DNA from: Bog-473 sp963704355
GTDB taxonomy: Bacteria > Actinomycetota > Acidimicrobiia > Acidimicrobiales > RAAP-2
Direction of reading: 5' to 3'
Assembly (NCBI GenBank): GCA_963704355.1
Contig: OY969891.1
Coordinates: forward strand, 620,001-684,000
Length of the DNA: 64,000 nt
A model generated the notes under the pieces. It had not been told where the DNA came from. It saw only the letters and a list, made by a program, of their open reading frames with translations, and searched no databases. Positions 29,157-38,191 of the stretch are shown piece by piece; the first letter of the stretch is position 1; every line of letters begins with the position of its first letter. A program made the position numbers and the translations under genes.

Positions 29157-30470
29157 CTAGCCGCGCTCGACGTGCGCCCCGGCTGCGACGTGGCTCCAAC
29201 CGCCCCTAGCACCCGCCGGGACGAGGTGACGGAGTGCCGGTTGGTCACTCGCCGCCTGGACCGTCGGCGCGCCGTCGGTCGCCATGCCGACCACCGTGCC
29301 GATGGGCTTGCTTGCCGCGGCACCCGAGAACGGCGCATCGCCGAAGTTGAACAGTCCGCCGTCGGACGCAGTGAACCAATAGCCGTTGCCGGTGGGCATG
29401 GGTGCCGTGCCCACGATCGGCTTGTTGAGGTGGATGGCGCCCGTGGAACCGTGGAACGCCGCGTCGCCGTAGGAGAAGACGCCCCCGTCCGCGGCCACGA
29501 GCCAATACCCCCCGCCGTCCGGGGTCGAGGCCATCCCGACGATCGGCTGGTTCAGGTGCATCGCTCCTGTTGAGCCGTAGAACTGCGCGTCGCCGTACGA
29601 GAAGATGCCACCGTCGGCGGCCACCAGCCAGTACCCCCCGCCGTCCGGGGTCGCCGCCATGCCGACGATGGGCTGGTTGAGGTGGATCGCTCCCGTCGAG
29701 CCGTGGAAGGGCGCGTCGCCGTACGAGAAGATGCCGCCGTCGGAGGCGACCAGCCAATAGCCGGCCGAGTCCACCGTCGGCGCCATGCCGACGATCGGCT
29801 TGTTGAGGTGGATGGCGCCCGTCGAGCCGTGGAAGGAGGCGTCACCGTACGAGAAGATGCCGCCGTCGGAGGCCACCAGCCAGTAGCCGGCGTCGTCTCC
29901 GGTCTGTGCCATGCCCACGATCGGGTGGTTGAGCGGCGTCTTCGACGCGTCGCCAGACAAAATGGCGTCGCCGAACGCGGCTACCGCGCCGTTGCTGCTG
30001 ACCTGGTAGTAGCCGATACCGCCGCTACCGGTGAGGCTCACGGACCCCGCCGGGGTGCCCGAGACGTCGAGGGTCAGCGTGGCGCTGCGCGCACCGAGCG
30101 CGCCCGGAAAGAACAGGGCGTCGATGCTGCAGTGAGCTCCGGCAGCCAAGGGAAGGGCCCCGGTGCTGTTGAGGGGAGGACAGTCGGTTCCCGGAGACGC
30201 GGCGAAGTCATAGGGATTGACACCCGACAGCGCAGGGGTGATGTCGGCGACGGTTTTGGTGGAGGTGTTGGTCACGGTGAAGTCCATGACCCTGAGATCG
30301 CCGAGGGTGGTCTCGGAGAAGCTCAGGGTGCTCACCGACAAGGACAACGCAGGCGGGGCGGCGCCCGCCGGGCTCGCGCTCGCCGTCACCCCGAGAAGCG
30401 CGATGGGCGCCGCACCCAGGGCGACGCACGCCGAAATGATGGTGGTCCACCCACCGAGTCGCGGCTTCAT
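29157..30470 (-). CDS. Secreted protein with choice-of-anchor domain and YWLVASDGG repeats
   Basis: A 437-residue exported protein. A signal peptide (residues 1-36) is followed by an immunoglobulin-like domain of the choice-of-anchor D type (SVSTLSFSETTLGDLRVMDFTVTN, about 45-150). Then there are six or seven repeats of about 45 residues with the core GYWLVASDGGIFSYGDA and HLNKPIVGMA, likely blades of a propeller. Such proteins are frequent in Acidimicrobiia and of unknown function, perhaps cell-surface binding. A run of ten G lies directly before its ATG, and its stop codon touches the tandem repeat after clpB. Confidence 0.75.
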   Translation of the reverse strand: MKPRLGGWTTIISACVALGAAPIALLGVTASASPAGAAPPALSLSVSTLSFSETTLGDLRVMDFTVTNTSTKTVADITPALSGVNPYDFAASPGTDCPPLNSTGALPLAAGAHCSIDALFFPGALGARSATLTLDVSGTPAGSVSLTGSGGIGYYQVSSNGAVAAFGDAILSGDASKTPLNHPIVGMAQTGDDAGYWLVASDGGIFSYGDASFHGSTGAIHLNKPIVGMAPTVDSAGYWLVASDGGIFSYGDAPFHGSTGAIHLNQPIVGMAATPDGGGYWLVAADGGIFSYGDAQFYGSTGAMHLNQPIVGMASTPDGGGYWLVAADGGVFSYGDAAFHGSTGAIHLNKPIVGTAPMPTGNGYWFTASDGGLFNFGDAPFSGAAASKPIGTVVGMATDGAPTVQAASDQPALRHLVPAGARGGWSHVAAGAHVERG

Positions 30471-30473
30471 CGT

Positions 30474-30483
30474 CCCCCCCCCC
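30474..30483 (-). promoter_or_regulatory. G10 tract at the translation start of the repeat protein
   Basis: On the minus strand ten G residues end three bases before the ATG at 30470. The tract would supply the ribosome binding site, and slippage would change its spacing. Such runs are known switches of surface genes in other bacteria; here this is inference. Confidence 0.4.
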
Positions 30484-30595
30484 GATCGCTCCAGCCCGGG
30501 GCCGTCCCCCGGACGCAGCGCACACTAACCGTCTCGCGCGGTGCGCGCGGTTGCACGAACGGGCGCGCTCGCGAGCCGCGCCGCCGCCTGAACCG

Positions 30596-31165
30596 TCAGG
30601 CCGGAACCCCCGCCGGCGTGAACACGTCGACGAGTTTTTCGCAGAACGCGCCAAGGTCGCCCGGCCCACGGACGGTGAGAAGCGTGTTGATGCCCTGCCG
30701 GCACACGACCACGTCGCGGTCGACCCAGTAGGCCCCGGCATTGCGCAAGTCCGACTGCAGGCTGGGCGACGAGGTCACGGTGCGCCCGGCCACCAGGTCC
30801 CCCTCAATGAGCGCCCACTGACCGTGGCAGATGGCGGCGACTGGCTTGCCCGCCTCGAACATCGCCATCAGGAAGTCCACCGCGGCCGCGTCCATCCGGA
30901 GGTGGTCCGAGTTCGCCAGCCCGCCGGGCACGACGGCGGCGTCGTAGTCGGCCGCACGCGCCTGGTCGGTCACCTGGTCCACCGAGAACCAATTGGCCCG
31001 GTCGAGGCCGCACATCGTCTCGACCTTGCCTGCCTCGGGGGCCACCAGCTCGGGTGTGCCCGCGGCGTCGGCCACGGCGTGCCAGGGCTGCAGCAGCTCG
31101 GACTGCTCGACCCCCTCGTTGGCCACCACGAAGGCGACCCTTGTACTCAGCAGCTCGTGTCCCAC
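30596..31165 (-). CDS. DJ-1/PfpI family protein
   Basis: A 189-residue class I glutamine-amidotransferase-like protein of the PfpI group. The nucleophile elbow AAICHGQWAL contains the reactive Cys, with the preceding conserved Glu or Asp region at DAAVVPGG and the C-terminal VVVCRQGINTLLTVR. Members are described as intracellular proteases, chaperones or deglycases, and the exact activity here is not clear. It is divergent from purA; ATG 31165 gives the normal length. Confidence 0.88.
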   Translation of the reverse strand: MGHELLSTRVAFVVANEGVEQSELLQPWHAVADAAGTPELVAPEAGKVETMCGLDRANWFSVDQVTDQARAADYDAAVVPGGLANSDHLRMDAAAVDFLMAMFEAGKPVAAICHGQWALIEGDLVAGRTVTSSPSLQSDLRNAGAYWVDRDVVVCRQGINTLLTVRGPGDLGAFCEKLVDVFTPAGVPA

Positions 31166-31381
31166 GAGGCCGCTCCTTTCCTCCCTTTTGTGGTCCCTCT
31201 CTCCCTCTTCCCCTGAGGGAGCCTCTTCCCGTTACCCGTGGCCGTCCCGCCATTTCCTCGGCGTCCCGAGCGGGCGATACCCCCAGCGCGCGCCCCCCAA
31301 ACCGGCTTGATCGCGACCCCCCATTTCGGGGAGGGGTACACTGGTTCGTAATCCGAAGCGATGGAGCGAACGGAGAGACGC

Positions 31382-32665
31382 GTGCCCGCAACGGTTGTGG
31401 TCGGGACCCAGTGGGGCGACGAGGGGAAGGGCAAGCTCACAGATCTCCTTGCGCGCGAAATGGACATGGTGGTGCGCTACCAGGGTGGCCACAATGCCGG
31501 CCACCGGATCGTCGTCAACGGCGAGGCCTTCGCGCTGCAGCTCGTTCCGAGCGGGATCCTCTACGACCACATCACCCCGATCATCGGCAACGGCGTGGTC
31601 GTCGACCCGGCCGTCCTCCTGGAGGAGCTCGATTCCCTGGCCGCCAAGGGCGTCGACACGGGCCGTCTGGTCGTCAGTGGGAACGCGCACCTGATCATGC
31701 CGTACCACCAGGAGCTCGACCGCGTGACCGAGCGCTTCCTCGGGAAGAACGCACTGGGCACCACCAAGCGCGGCATCGGCCCCGCGTACGCCGACAAGGC
31801 GACCCGGGTCGGCATCAGGGTGCAGGACCTCTTCGACCCCAAGATCTTCCGGCAGAAGCTCGACGTGGCCCTGAAGGAGAAGAACGCCGTCCTCGCCAAG
31901 GTCTACAACCGCCTCCCGCTGTCGGCCGCGGACATCGCCGAGCGCTACCTGGGGGAGTACGCGCCGCGGATCGAGCCCATGGTGGGCGACACGGTCGGGA
32001 TGGTCCATGACGCCATGGACAAGGGGCGCCAGGTCCTGCTCGAGGGGGCCCAGGCCACGTTCTTGGACCTCGACCACGGGACCTATCCCTTCGTGACCTC
32101 CTCGAACCCGGTGGCCGGGGGCGCCTGCACCGGCTCGGGGCTCGGGCCGCGCGACATCGAGCGGGTGATCGGCATCGCCAAGGCCTACGTGACGCGGGTG
32201 GGCGCCGGGCCGTTCCCCACCGAGCAGGAGAACGACGTCGGCGAGCTGCTCGTCGAGCGCGGCCACGAGTTCGGCACCAACACGGGCCGCAAGCGGCGGT
32301 GCGGCTGGTTCGACGCCGTCATGCTGCGCCAGGCCGTGCGCCTCAATTCGCTCACCGAGGTGGCGCTCACCAAGCTCGACGTCCTCGACACCTTCGAGTC
32401 GGTCAAGGTGTGCGTCGCCTACGAGGCCGACGGCATCCGCTACACCCACCTGCCCTATCACCAGTCGACGTTCCACAAGGCGGCCCCCGTCTACGAGGAG
32501 CTGCCCGGATGGCGTACGGACCTCTCGGCCACCACGTCGCCGGACCAGATGCCGCCGGCGGCGCGCGACTACGTCAGTTTCCTCTCCGAGCAGATCGGCG
32601 TTCCCGTCCGCCTCGTCGGGGTGGGGCCGGGGCGCGAGCAGACCGTCTCCTTCGCCACCGCGTGA
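31382..32665 (+). CDS. purA: Adenylosuccinate synthetase
   Basis: A 427-residue GTP-dependent enzyme joining IMP and aspartate, the first committed step to AMP. The N-terminal GTP loop is GTQWGDEGKGK, followed by the IMP-binding GGHNAGH, TTKRGIGPAYADKATRVGI, and the Asp-binding loop TTSPDQMPP near the end. GTG 31382 follows GGAGAG and gives the typical start (MPATVVVGTQWG); an ATG at 31361 is also in frame. It opens the purine cluster and overlaps purD by four bases. Confidence 0.97.
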   Translation: MPATVVVGTQWGDEGKGKLTDLLAREMDMVVRYQGGHNAGHRIVVNGEAFALQLVPSGILYDHITPIIGNGVVVDPAVLLEELDSLAAKGVDTGRLVVSGNAHLIMPYHQELDRVTERFLGKNALGTTKRGIGPAYADKATRVGIRVQDLFDPKIFRQKLDVALKEKNAVLAKVYNRLPLSAADIAERYLGEYAPRIEPMVGDTVGMVHDAMDKGRQVLLEGAQATFLDLDHGTYPFVTSSNPVAGGACTGSGLGPRDIERVIGIAKAYVTRVGAGPFPTEQENDVGELLVERGHEFGTNTGRKRRCGWFDAVMLRQAVRLNSLTEVALTKLDVLDTFESVKVCVAYEADGIRYTHLPYHQSTFHKAAPVYEELPGWRTDLSATTSPDQMPPAARDYVSFLSEQIGVPVRLVGVGPGREQTVSFATA

Positions 32666-33948
32666 GGGTCTGCGTCGTCGGGAGCGGAGGCCGCGAGCAC
32701 GCGCTCGCCCACACGTTGGCGCGCACGGCCGACGTGGTCGTCACACCGGGCAACCCCGGCATGGCCCCGCCCATCACGGTCACCGACGCCCCGGTCGACG
32801 AGGTCGAGGCCGACCTCTACGTGGTGGGGCCCGAGGCGCCGCTCGTCGCCGGCCTGGCCGACACCCTGCGCGCCCGGGGCAAGGCCGTCCTCGGGCCCGG
32901 CGCGGACGGCGCCTTGCTGGAGGGGTCGAAGGCCTTCATGAAGGAGGTCCTCCGGGACGCCGGGGTCCCCACGGCCCGCTTCGCCACCTTCGACGCGCTC
33001 CAGGCGGCCGAAGCTCTCGCCTACCTCGAGACGCTGCCGGGTCCCTGGGTGATCAAGACGGACGGCCTGGCCGCCGGAAAGGGCGTGCTCGTGGCCCGGA
33101 CGCTCGACGAAGCCCGGGCCGACGTCACGGCCAAGCTGTCCGGCGCGTCGTTCGGCGACGCCGGGCGCAACGTGGTGGTTGAGGAGGGGCTGGCCGGCGA
33201 GGAGTGCTCGCTGCTCGTCCTCTGCGACGGCACCCGCGCCGTGCCGCTGCTGCCGGCCCAGGACTTCAAGCGGATCGGCGACGGGGACGCCGGGCCCAAC
33301 ACCGGCGGCATGGGCGCCTACGCGCCCATGCCCGACGTCACCCCCCACGTGGTGGCCCGGCTGATGGACGCCGCCGTCCTGCCGCTGGTGGAGGAGCTGC
33401 AGCGGCGCGGCATCGAGTACCGCGGCGTGCTCTACGCCGGCCTCATGCTCGCTCCCGAGGGGCCCAAGGTGATCGAGTACAACGTTCGTTTCGGGGATCC
33501 CGAGACCCAGGTCGTGCTCCCGCTGCTCACGTCGGACCCGGCCGAGCTCTTCCTCGCCGTGGCGAACGGCGCACTCGACGAGGTGGCCGCGCCGTCGTTC
33601 TCGGGCGACGCCGCCGTCTGCGTGGTCCTCGCCTCGCCGGGGTATCCCGAGCATCCCCGCCTCGGCGACACGATCGAGGGCCTGCTGCCGTCGGGGCAGT
33701 CGGTCGCGGAGGTCGACGGGACGGTCGTCTTCCACGCCGGCACCGGCCGCCACAGCAGTGAGGGCCCGTTCCATACGGCCGGCGGTCGGGTCCTCGGCGT
33801 CACCGCCGTGGCCCCTACGCTCGAGGAGGCGCGGGTCAACGCCTACGCGGCGGCGGCACCGATCGAGTGGGACGGGCTGCAGATGCGCCGCGACATCGCG
33901 GCGCGCGCCGCCGACAGCGCGCTGGCCGGGCGTGAGGGAGTCTCGTGA
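32662..33948 (+). CDS. purD: Phosphoribosylamine-glycine ligase (GARS)
   Basis: A 428-residue ATP-grasp enzyme making GAR in the second step of purine synthesis. It starts MRVCVVGSGGREHALA, the standard start. ATP-grasp features are WVIKTDGLAAGKGVLV and NTGGMGAYAPMP; the metal-binding region is EYNVRFGDPETQ. The GTG start overlaps the purA stop (GTGA). The frame extends upstream to 32299, but that part lies on top of purA and is not real. Confidence 0.97.
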   Translation: MRVCVVGSGGREHALAHTLARTADVVVTPGNPGMAPPITVTDAPVDEVEADLYVVGPEAPLVAGLADTLRARGKAVLGPGADGALLEGSKAFMKEVLRDAGVPTARFATFDALQAAEALAYLETLPGPWVIKTDGLAAGKGVLVARTLDEARADVTAKLSGASFGDAGRNVVVEEGLAGEECSLLVLCDGTRAVPLLPAQDFKRIGDGDAGPNTGGMGAYAPMPDVTPHVVARLMDAAVLPLVEELQRRGIEYRGVLYAGLMLAPEGPKVIEYNVRFGDPETQVVLPLLTSDPAELFLAVANGALDEVAAPSFSGDAAVCVVLASPGYPEHPRLGDTIEGLLPSGQSVAEVDGTVVFHAGTGRHSSEGPFHTAGGRVLGVTAVAPTLEEARVNAYAAAAPIEWDGLQMRRDIAARAADSALAGREGVS

Positions 33949-35250
33949 TCCCGCGCTACTCGCCGCCCGACATGGCCGCGCTCTTCAGCGACGCCGCCCG
34001 CTTCGCGCTCTGGCTCGAGGTCGAGCTGCTGGCCACCGAGGCCCAGGCCGCGCTCGGCGTCGTCCCGGCCGACGAGGCCGCCGCGTGCCGGGCCAAGGCC
34101 CCCACGGTCGACGACGTCTTCGTGGCCGAGGTCTTCGAGCGTGAGAACGTGACCGACCACGACGTCGCCGCGTTCGTCGACGTCGTGCAGGAACGCATCG
34201 GCGCGCCCGCCGGCTCGCACATCCACTACGGGCTGACCTCCTCCGACGTCGTGGACACCGCGCTGTGCGCCACGCTCACCCGCGCCGCCGACCTGCTCCT
34301 GACCGATCTGGACGCGTTCGTCGCCGCGCTCGAAGGCCCGGGCCCTCGAGCTGCTGCACGTGCCGGTCACCGGCCGCACCCACGGCATGCACGCCGAGCC
34401 CACGACGTTCGGGGCCAAGTTCGCGCTGTGGGCGCTGCAGGCCGACCGCGACCGGAGGCGCCTGCGGGCCGCCCGCGACGCCGTCGCCGTGGGCAAGCTG
34501 TCGGGCGCCGTGGGCACGTACTCGAACATCGACCCCGAGGTCGAGGCGCGGGTGTGCGCGGCGCTCGGCCTGACCCCGGTGCCGGCCACCCAGGTGATCT
34601 CCCGGGACCGCCACGCCGAGTACCTCTACGCCTGCGCGGCCGTGGGTTCGACCGTCGAGCTCATGTGCACCGAGATCCGGCATCTGGCGCGCAGCGAGCT
34701 GGGGGAGGTGGAGGAGCCCTTCGGCGCCGGCCAGAAGGGCAGCTCCTCCATGCCGCACAAGCGCAACCCGATCCTCTCCGAGCGACTCTGCGGGCTGGCC
34801 CGGCTCCTGCGCGGCTACCTCGGCGCCGGGCTGGAGGACGTGGCGCTGTGGCACGAGCGCGACATCTCGCACAGCTCGGTGGAGCGGGTGGCCCTGCCCG
34901 ACGCCTCGCTGCTGGCCTGCTACGTCCTGCGCAAGGCAACGGGGTTGGCGGAGGGTCTTGTCATCCATCCCGACCGGGCGCTGCGCAACCTCACTGAGGG
35001 CACCCTCGGGCTCGTGTTCTCCCAGTCGGTCCTGTTGGCGCTCGTCTCGGCGGGGCTCACGCGCGACGAGGCCTACCGGATCGTGCAGCGCGACGGGCGC
35101 CAGGCCTGGTCCGAGCAGCGCCACCTGCGCGCCGTGCTCGAGGACGACCCGGAGGTGACGCTCGACCCGGCGCAGCTCGATGCCGCTTTCGACCTCTCAC
35201 GCACGCTGCGACACGTCGACCGTTTCGCTGACGCGCTGCCCCCCCTGTGA
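33945..35250 (+). CDS. purB: Adenylosuccinate lyase, with an apparent single-base frameshift
   Basis: A lyase of the fumarase/aspartase superfamily acting twice in purine synthesis (SAICAR to AICAR, and adenylosuccinate to AMP). The N-terminal half (MIPRYSPPDMAALF to DAFVAALE) ends in the first frame near 34332. The rest, from KARALELLHVPVTGRTHG on, is in the next frame and includes the signature GSSSMPHKRNP and the catalytic segment SHSSVERVALPD. Removing one base near 34332 restores AALKARALELL, matching the family. A break in an essential gene suggests a sequence error. Overlaps with purD and purC are four bases each. Confidence 0.9.
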
Positions 35251-36149
35251 CCGACGCCCTCGAACTGCCCCGCCTCCACTCGGGCAAGGTCCGCGAGCTC
35301 TTCGACGCTGGCGAGCGCCGCCTACTCATGGTCGCCTCGGACCGCGTCAGCGCGTTCGACGTGATCATGGCTGAGCCCATCGCCGACAAGGGCCGCGTCC
35401 TGACCGCGATGACGTGGTTCTGGTGCGAGGAGCTGGCCGACGTGGTGCCCGGCAGCGTCCTGACCGCAGACCCCGTCGAGATCGAGGCGGCGCTGGGGGG
35501 GCGGGCGCTGCCCGCCGGCTGGGCCGGCCGGGCCACCCTGGTGCGCCGGGCCGACATGCTCCCGCTCGAGTGCATCGTGCGCGGCTACCTGGCCGGGCAG
35601 GCCTATCAGGAGTACGAGAAGTCGGGCACCGTGCACGGCACCCCCATGCCGAAGGGGTTGCAGCTGGCCAGCCGGCTGCCCGAGCCCATCTTCACCCCCT
35701 CGACGAAGGCGACCGAGGGCCACGACCTGAACATCGACTTCGACGCCGCCGTCGACCTGGTGGGCCGGGAGGCGGCGGAGGCGGCGCGGTTCGTCTCCCT
35801 CGAGCTCTACACGCGCGCCGCGGCGCGCGCCGCGGCCGCGGGCTTCGTGCTGGCGGACACCAAATTCGAGCTCGGCTACGTCGACGGCGCACTGTGCCTG
35901 TGCGACGAGGTGTGCACGCCCGACTCGTCGCGGCTTTGGCCGGCCGACCAGGTGGTGCCGGGGACGACGCCGCCGGCCTTCGACAAGCAGCCGCTGCGAG
36001 ACTGGCTGGCGGCGCAGCCCTGGGACCGCCGTCCGCCCCCGCCTCCGCTGCCGGCGGAAGTGACGACCGCAATGTCGGAGCGCTACGTGGCGGCCTACGA
36101 ACGCCTGAGCGGGCGCTCGTTGAGCGACTGGTACGGTGCGGCGGCATGA
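35247..36149 (+). CDS. purC: SAICAR synthetase
   Basis: A 300-residue enzyme that joins CAIR with aspartate using ATP. The N-terminal HSGKVRELFDAGERRLLMV is the ATP-binding start, DRVSAFDV the conserved signature, and LPLECIVRGYLAGQAYQEY, STKATEGHD and LADTKFELG the substrate- and metal-binding parts. The length is that of the longer, about 300-residue, form. GTG 35247 overlaps the purB stop and the end overlaps purS. Confidence 0.96.
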   Translation: MTDALELPRLHSGKVRELFDAGERRLLMVASDRVSAFDVIMAEPIADKGRVLTAMTWFWCEELADVVPGSVLTADPVEIEAALGGRALPAGWAGRATLVRRADMLPLECIVRGYLAGQAYQEYEKSGTVHGTPMPKGLQLASRLPEPIFTPSTKATEGHDLNIDFDAAVDLVGREAAEAARFVSLELYTRAAARAAAAGFVLADTKFELGYVDGALCLCDEVCTPDSSRLWPADQVVPGTTPPAFDKQPLRDWLAAQPWDRRPPPPPLPAEVTTAMSERYVAAYERLSGRSLSDWYGAAA

Positions 36150-36397
36150 GGTTTCGCGCCCGCGTCGAGGTGCAACTGCGGCCCGGGATCGCCGATCCCG
36201 AGGGCGCGACCATTGAGCGCGCGCTGCCGGCGCTCGGGTTCGGCGGCGTCGAGCACGTGCGGGCCGGCCGGTCCTTCAGCTTCGAGGTCGACGCGCCCGA
36301 CGAGGGCGCGGCGCGCAGCACCGCCACCGAGCTCGCCGATCGGTTGCTGGCCAACCCGGTGATCGAGGAGAGCCGGCTCGAGCTCGAGGCGATCTGA
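36146..36397 (+). CDS. purS: FGAM synthase subunit PurS
   Basis: An 83-residue small subunit that bridges PurQ and PurL in the three-part FGAM synthase. It has the family phrases VEVQLRPGIADPEGATIERALPALGF and NPVIEESRLE. ATG 36146 overlaps the purC stop by four bases, and its stop is directly followed by the purQ GTG. Confidence 0.92.
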   Translation: MRFRARVEVQLRPGIADPEGATIERALPALGFGGVEHVRAGRSFSFEVDAPDEGAARSTATELADRLLANPVIEESRLELEAI

Positions 36398-37078
36398 GTG
36401 ACCGCTCGCATCGGCGTGGTCGTCTTCCCGGGGACCAACTGTGAGCACGACGTGGTCCAGGCGGTCGAGGCCGCCGGCGCCGACGGCGTGCTGCTCTGGC
36501 ACGGCGATCCGCAGCTCGGCGCCGTCGACGCGGTGGTGCTGCCCGGCGGTTTCGCGCACGGCGACTACCTGCGCCCGGGCGCCCTGGCCCGCTTCTCGCC
36601 CGTCATGGATGCGGTGGCCGCGTTCGCCCGGGCCGGCGGCCCGGTCGTGGGCATCTGCAACGGGTTCCAGGTCCTGACCGAGGCGGGCCTGCTCCCGGGC
36701 GCGCTCCAGAAGAACGGGCGGCTGCGCTTCCTGTGCGAGCCGGCCCGGCTCGTCGTGGCGTCGAGCGCATCCGTGCTGACGGCCGGCTCCGGCGTCGGGG
36801 ACCGGCTGGTCATCCCGATCAACCATTTCTCGGGCAATTACACCTGCGACGGCGAGACGCTGCGCCAGCTGCAAGACGAAGGCCGGATCGTGCTCCGTTA
36901 CGCGGACAACCCCAACGGATCGGTGGATGCCATCGCCGGCATCGCCAACGAGACGGGCAACGTGGTCGGCCTCATGCCTCACCCCGAGCGCGCCAGCAAT
37001 GCGCTCCTCGGGTCGACCGACGGGCTCGTGCTCCTGCGCGCGCTCGTCGACGCTGCCGCCACCCGCGCCGCCGCCTGA
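36398..37078 (+). CDS. purQ: FGAM synthase glutaminase subunit PurQ
   Basis: A 226-residue class I glutamine amidotransferase that supplies ammonia to PurL. It has VVVFPGTNCEHD at the start, the nucleophile Cys in VGICNGFQVL, and the His-Glu pair in GLMPHPERA. It begins on the base after the purS stop. The large subunit purL lies 2.8 kb downstream, beyond an amidase and three small genes, so the complex is encoded in two pieces. Confidence 0.96.
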   Translation: MTARIGVVVFPGTNCEHDVVQAVEAAGADGVLLWHGDPQLGAVDAVVLPGGFAHGDYLRPGALARFSPVMDAVAAFARAGGPVVGICNGFQVLTEAGLLPGALQKNGRLRFLCEPARLVVASSASVLTAGSGVGDRLVIPINHFSGNYTCDGETLRQLQDEGRIVLRYADNPNGSVDAIAGIANETGNVVGLMPHPERASNALLGSTDGLVLLRALVDAAATRAAA

Positions 37079-37137
37079 AGGCCGGCAGCGCGGGGAGGTG
37101 CCATCACTTTCCGGTCGGCGGTCCATAGGGTGAGCCC

Positions 37138-38178
37138 ATGGCCGACGCTCCGGTGCACCGTGACCGCCGGTTCACCGGTCTCCCGGGGTGGCACCGCCGA
37201 CGCGGCGCTCTGGGCATTGAGGTGCTCGCCGTCGTCGTCCTCATCCTTGCCCTCGCCGGGCCGTCGCCGCCCGCCTCGGCGGCGCGGGCCCGGGCCGCGT
37301 TGCGGCGGACGGGCATGGCCGGCCGGCCCGTCGACGCGCGTCGCTTCGAACCCGGCGCCTGCATGGCGTACGCGCCGACCAGTGGCAACCGGCACCTGAC
37401 CGTCTTCCTCGATGCGGGTCACGGGGGCATCGATCCCGGCGGCGTGGGACAGGACGAGAACGGCAACACCGTCTACGAGGCGAACGAGACGCTGCCGGTG
37501 GAGCTCGACACCATGGCGTTGCTGCGCGCCCGGGGCTTCACGGTGGTCGTGTCGCGCACGGGGAACGAGACGGTGAGCCGCCCCCAACCCGACGACCTCG
37601 ACCAAGGCTTGTTCAGCGCGCAGGGGGTGCACGACGACGTGGCGGCGCGCGACGCCTGCGCCAACATGGCGAAGGCGAACGTGCTGGTGGGCATCTACTT
37701 CGATGCCGGCGACTCGAGCTACGACGCCGGCAGTGTCACCGGCTACGACACGGCGCGGCCGTTCTCGGCGCAGAACCTCAAGCTGGCCACGCTGGTCCAG
37801 AACGACGCCTTGAACGCCATGAACGCGCAGGGGTGGGGGATCCCGAACCTGGGCGTGTCGGACGACAGCCAGCTGGGTGGGCCCGCGCTGACCACGTCGG
37901 CGGGCGACTACGGCCATCTCCTCCTGCTCGGTCCGGCCGACCCGGGCTGGTTCTCGATGCCGAGCGGGATGCCCGGGGCCTTGACTGAGCCGCTCTTCAT
38001 CACCGACCCGTTCGAGGCCAGCCTGGCCGAGAGCCCGTCGGGCCAGCAGGTCATCGCGGGCGGCCTCGCCCTGGCCGTCGAGCAGTACTTCGGGGCCGGG
38101 CCGTCGGGCCACAACACCGAGGCGGGCACCGCGTCACATCACGCGGAGGCCTCGGTCCAGGTGCGGCCCGCCGCCTGA
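37138..38178 (+). CDS. Amidase_3-type N-acetylmuramoyl-L-alanine amidase homologue
   Basis: A 346-residue protein with an N-terminal membrane anchor or signal (about residues 26-45) and a periplasmic Amidase_3 domain that in relatives cuts the peptidoglycan peptide from muramic acid. The first zinc ligand is in FLDAGHGGIDPG (about 92-97) and the Glu in ANETLPVEL. The family's SIHxN motif, whose His is the third ligand, is replaced by VGIYFDAG (about 184-190). The catalytic Glu region is kept in EPLFITDPFEASL. The change suggests altered metal binding or a non-catalytic role. Confidence 0.8.
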   Translation: MADAPVHRDRRFTGLPGWHRRRGALGIEVLAVVVLILALAGPSPPASAARARAALRRTGMAGRPVDARRFEPGACMAYAPTSGNRHLTVFLDAGHGGIDPGGVGQDENGNTVYEANETLPVELDTMALLRARGFTVVVSRTGNETVSRPQPDDLDQGLFSAQGVHDDVAARDACANMAKANVLVGIYFDAGDSSYDAGSVTGYDTARPFSAQNLKLATLVQNDALNAMNAQGWGIPNLGVSDDSQLGGPALTTSAGDYGHLLLLGPADPGWFSMPSGMPGALTEPLFITDPFEASLAESPSGQQVIAGGLALAVEQYFGAGPSGHNTEAGTASHHAEASVQVRPAA

Positions 38179-38191
38179 GCCCGAGGGAGGG

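Noticed and set aside
29200..29940. DNA repeats within the 29-30 kb region as a mobile element
   Set aside because: They are the coding repeats of the secreted GYWLVASDGG protein, not a separate element.
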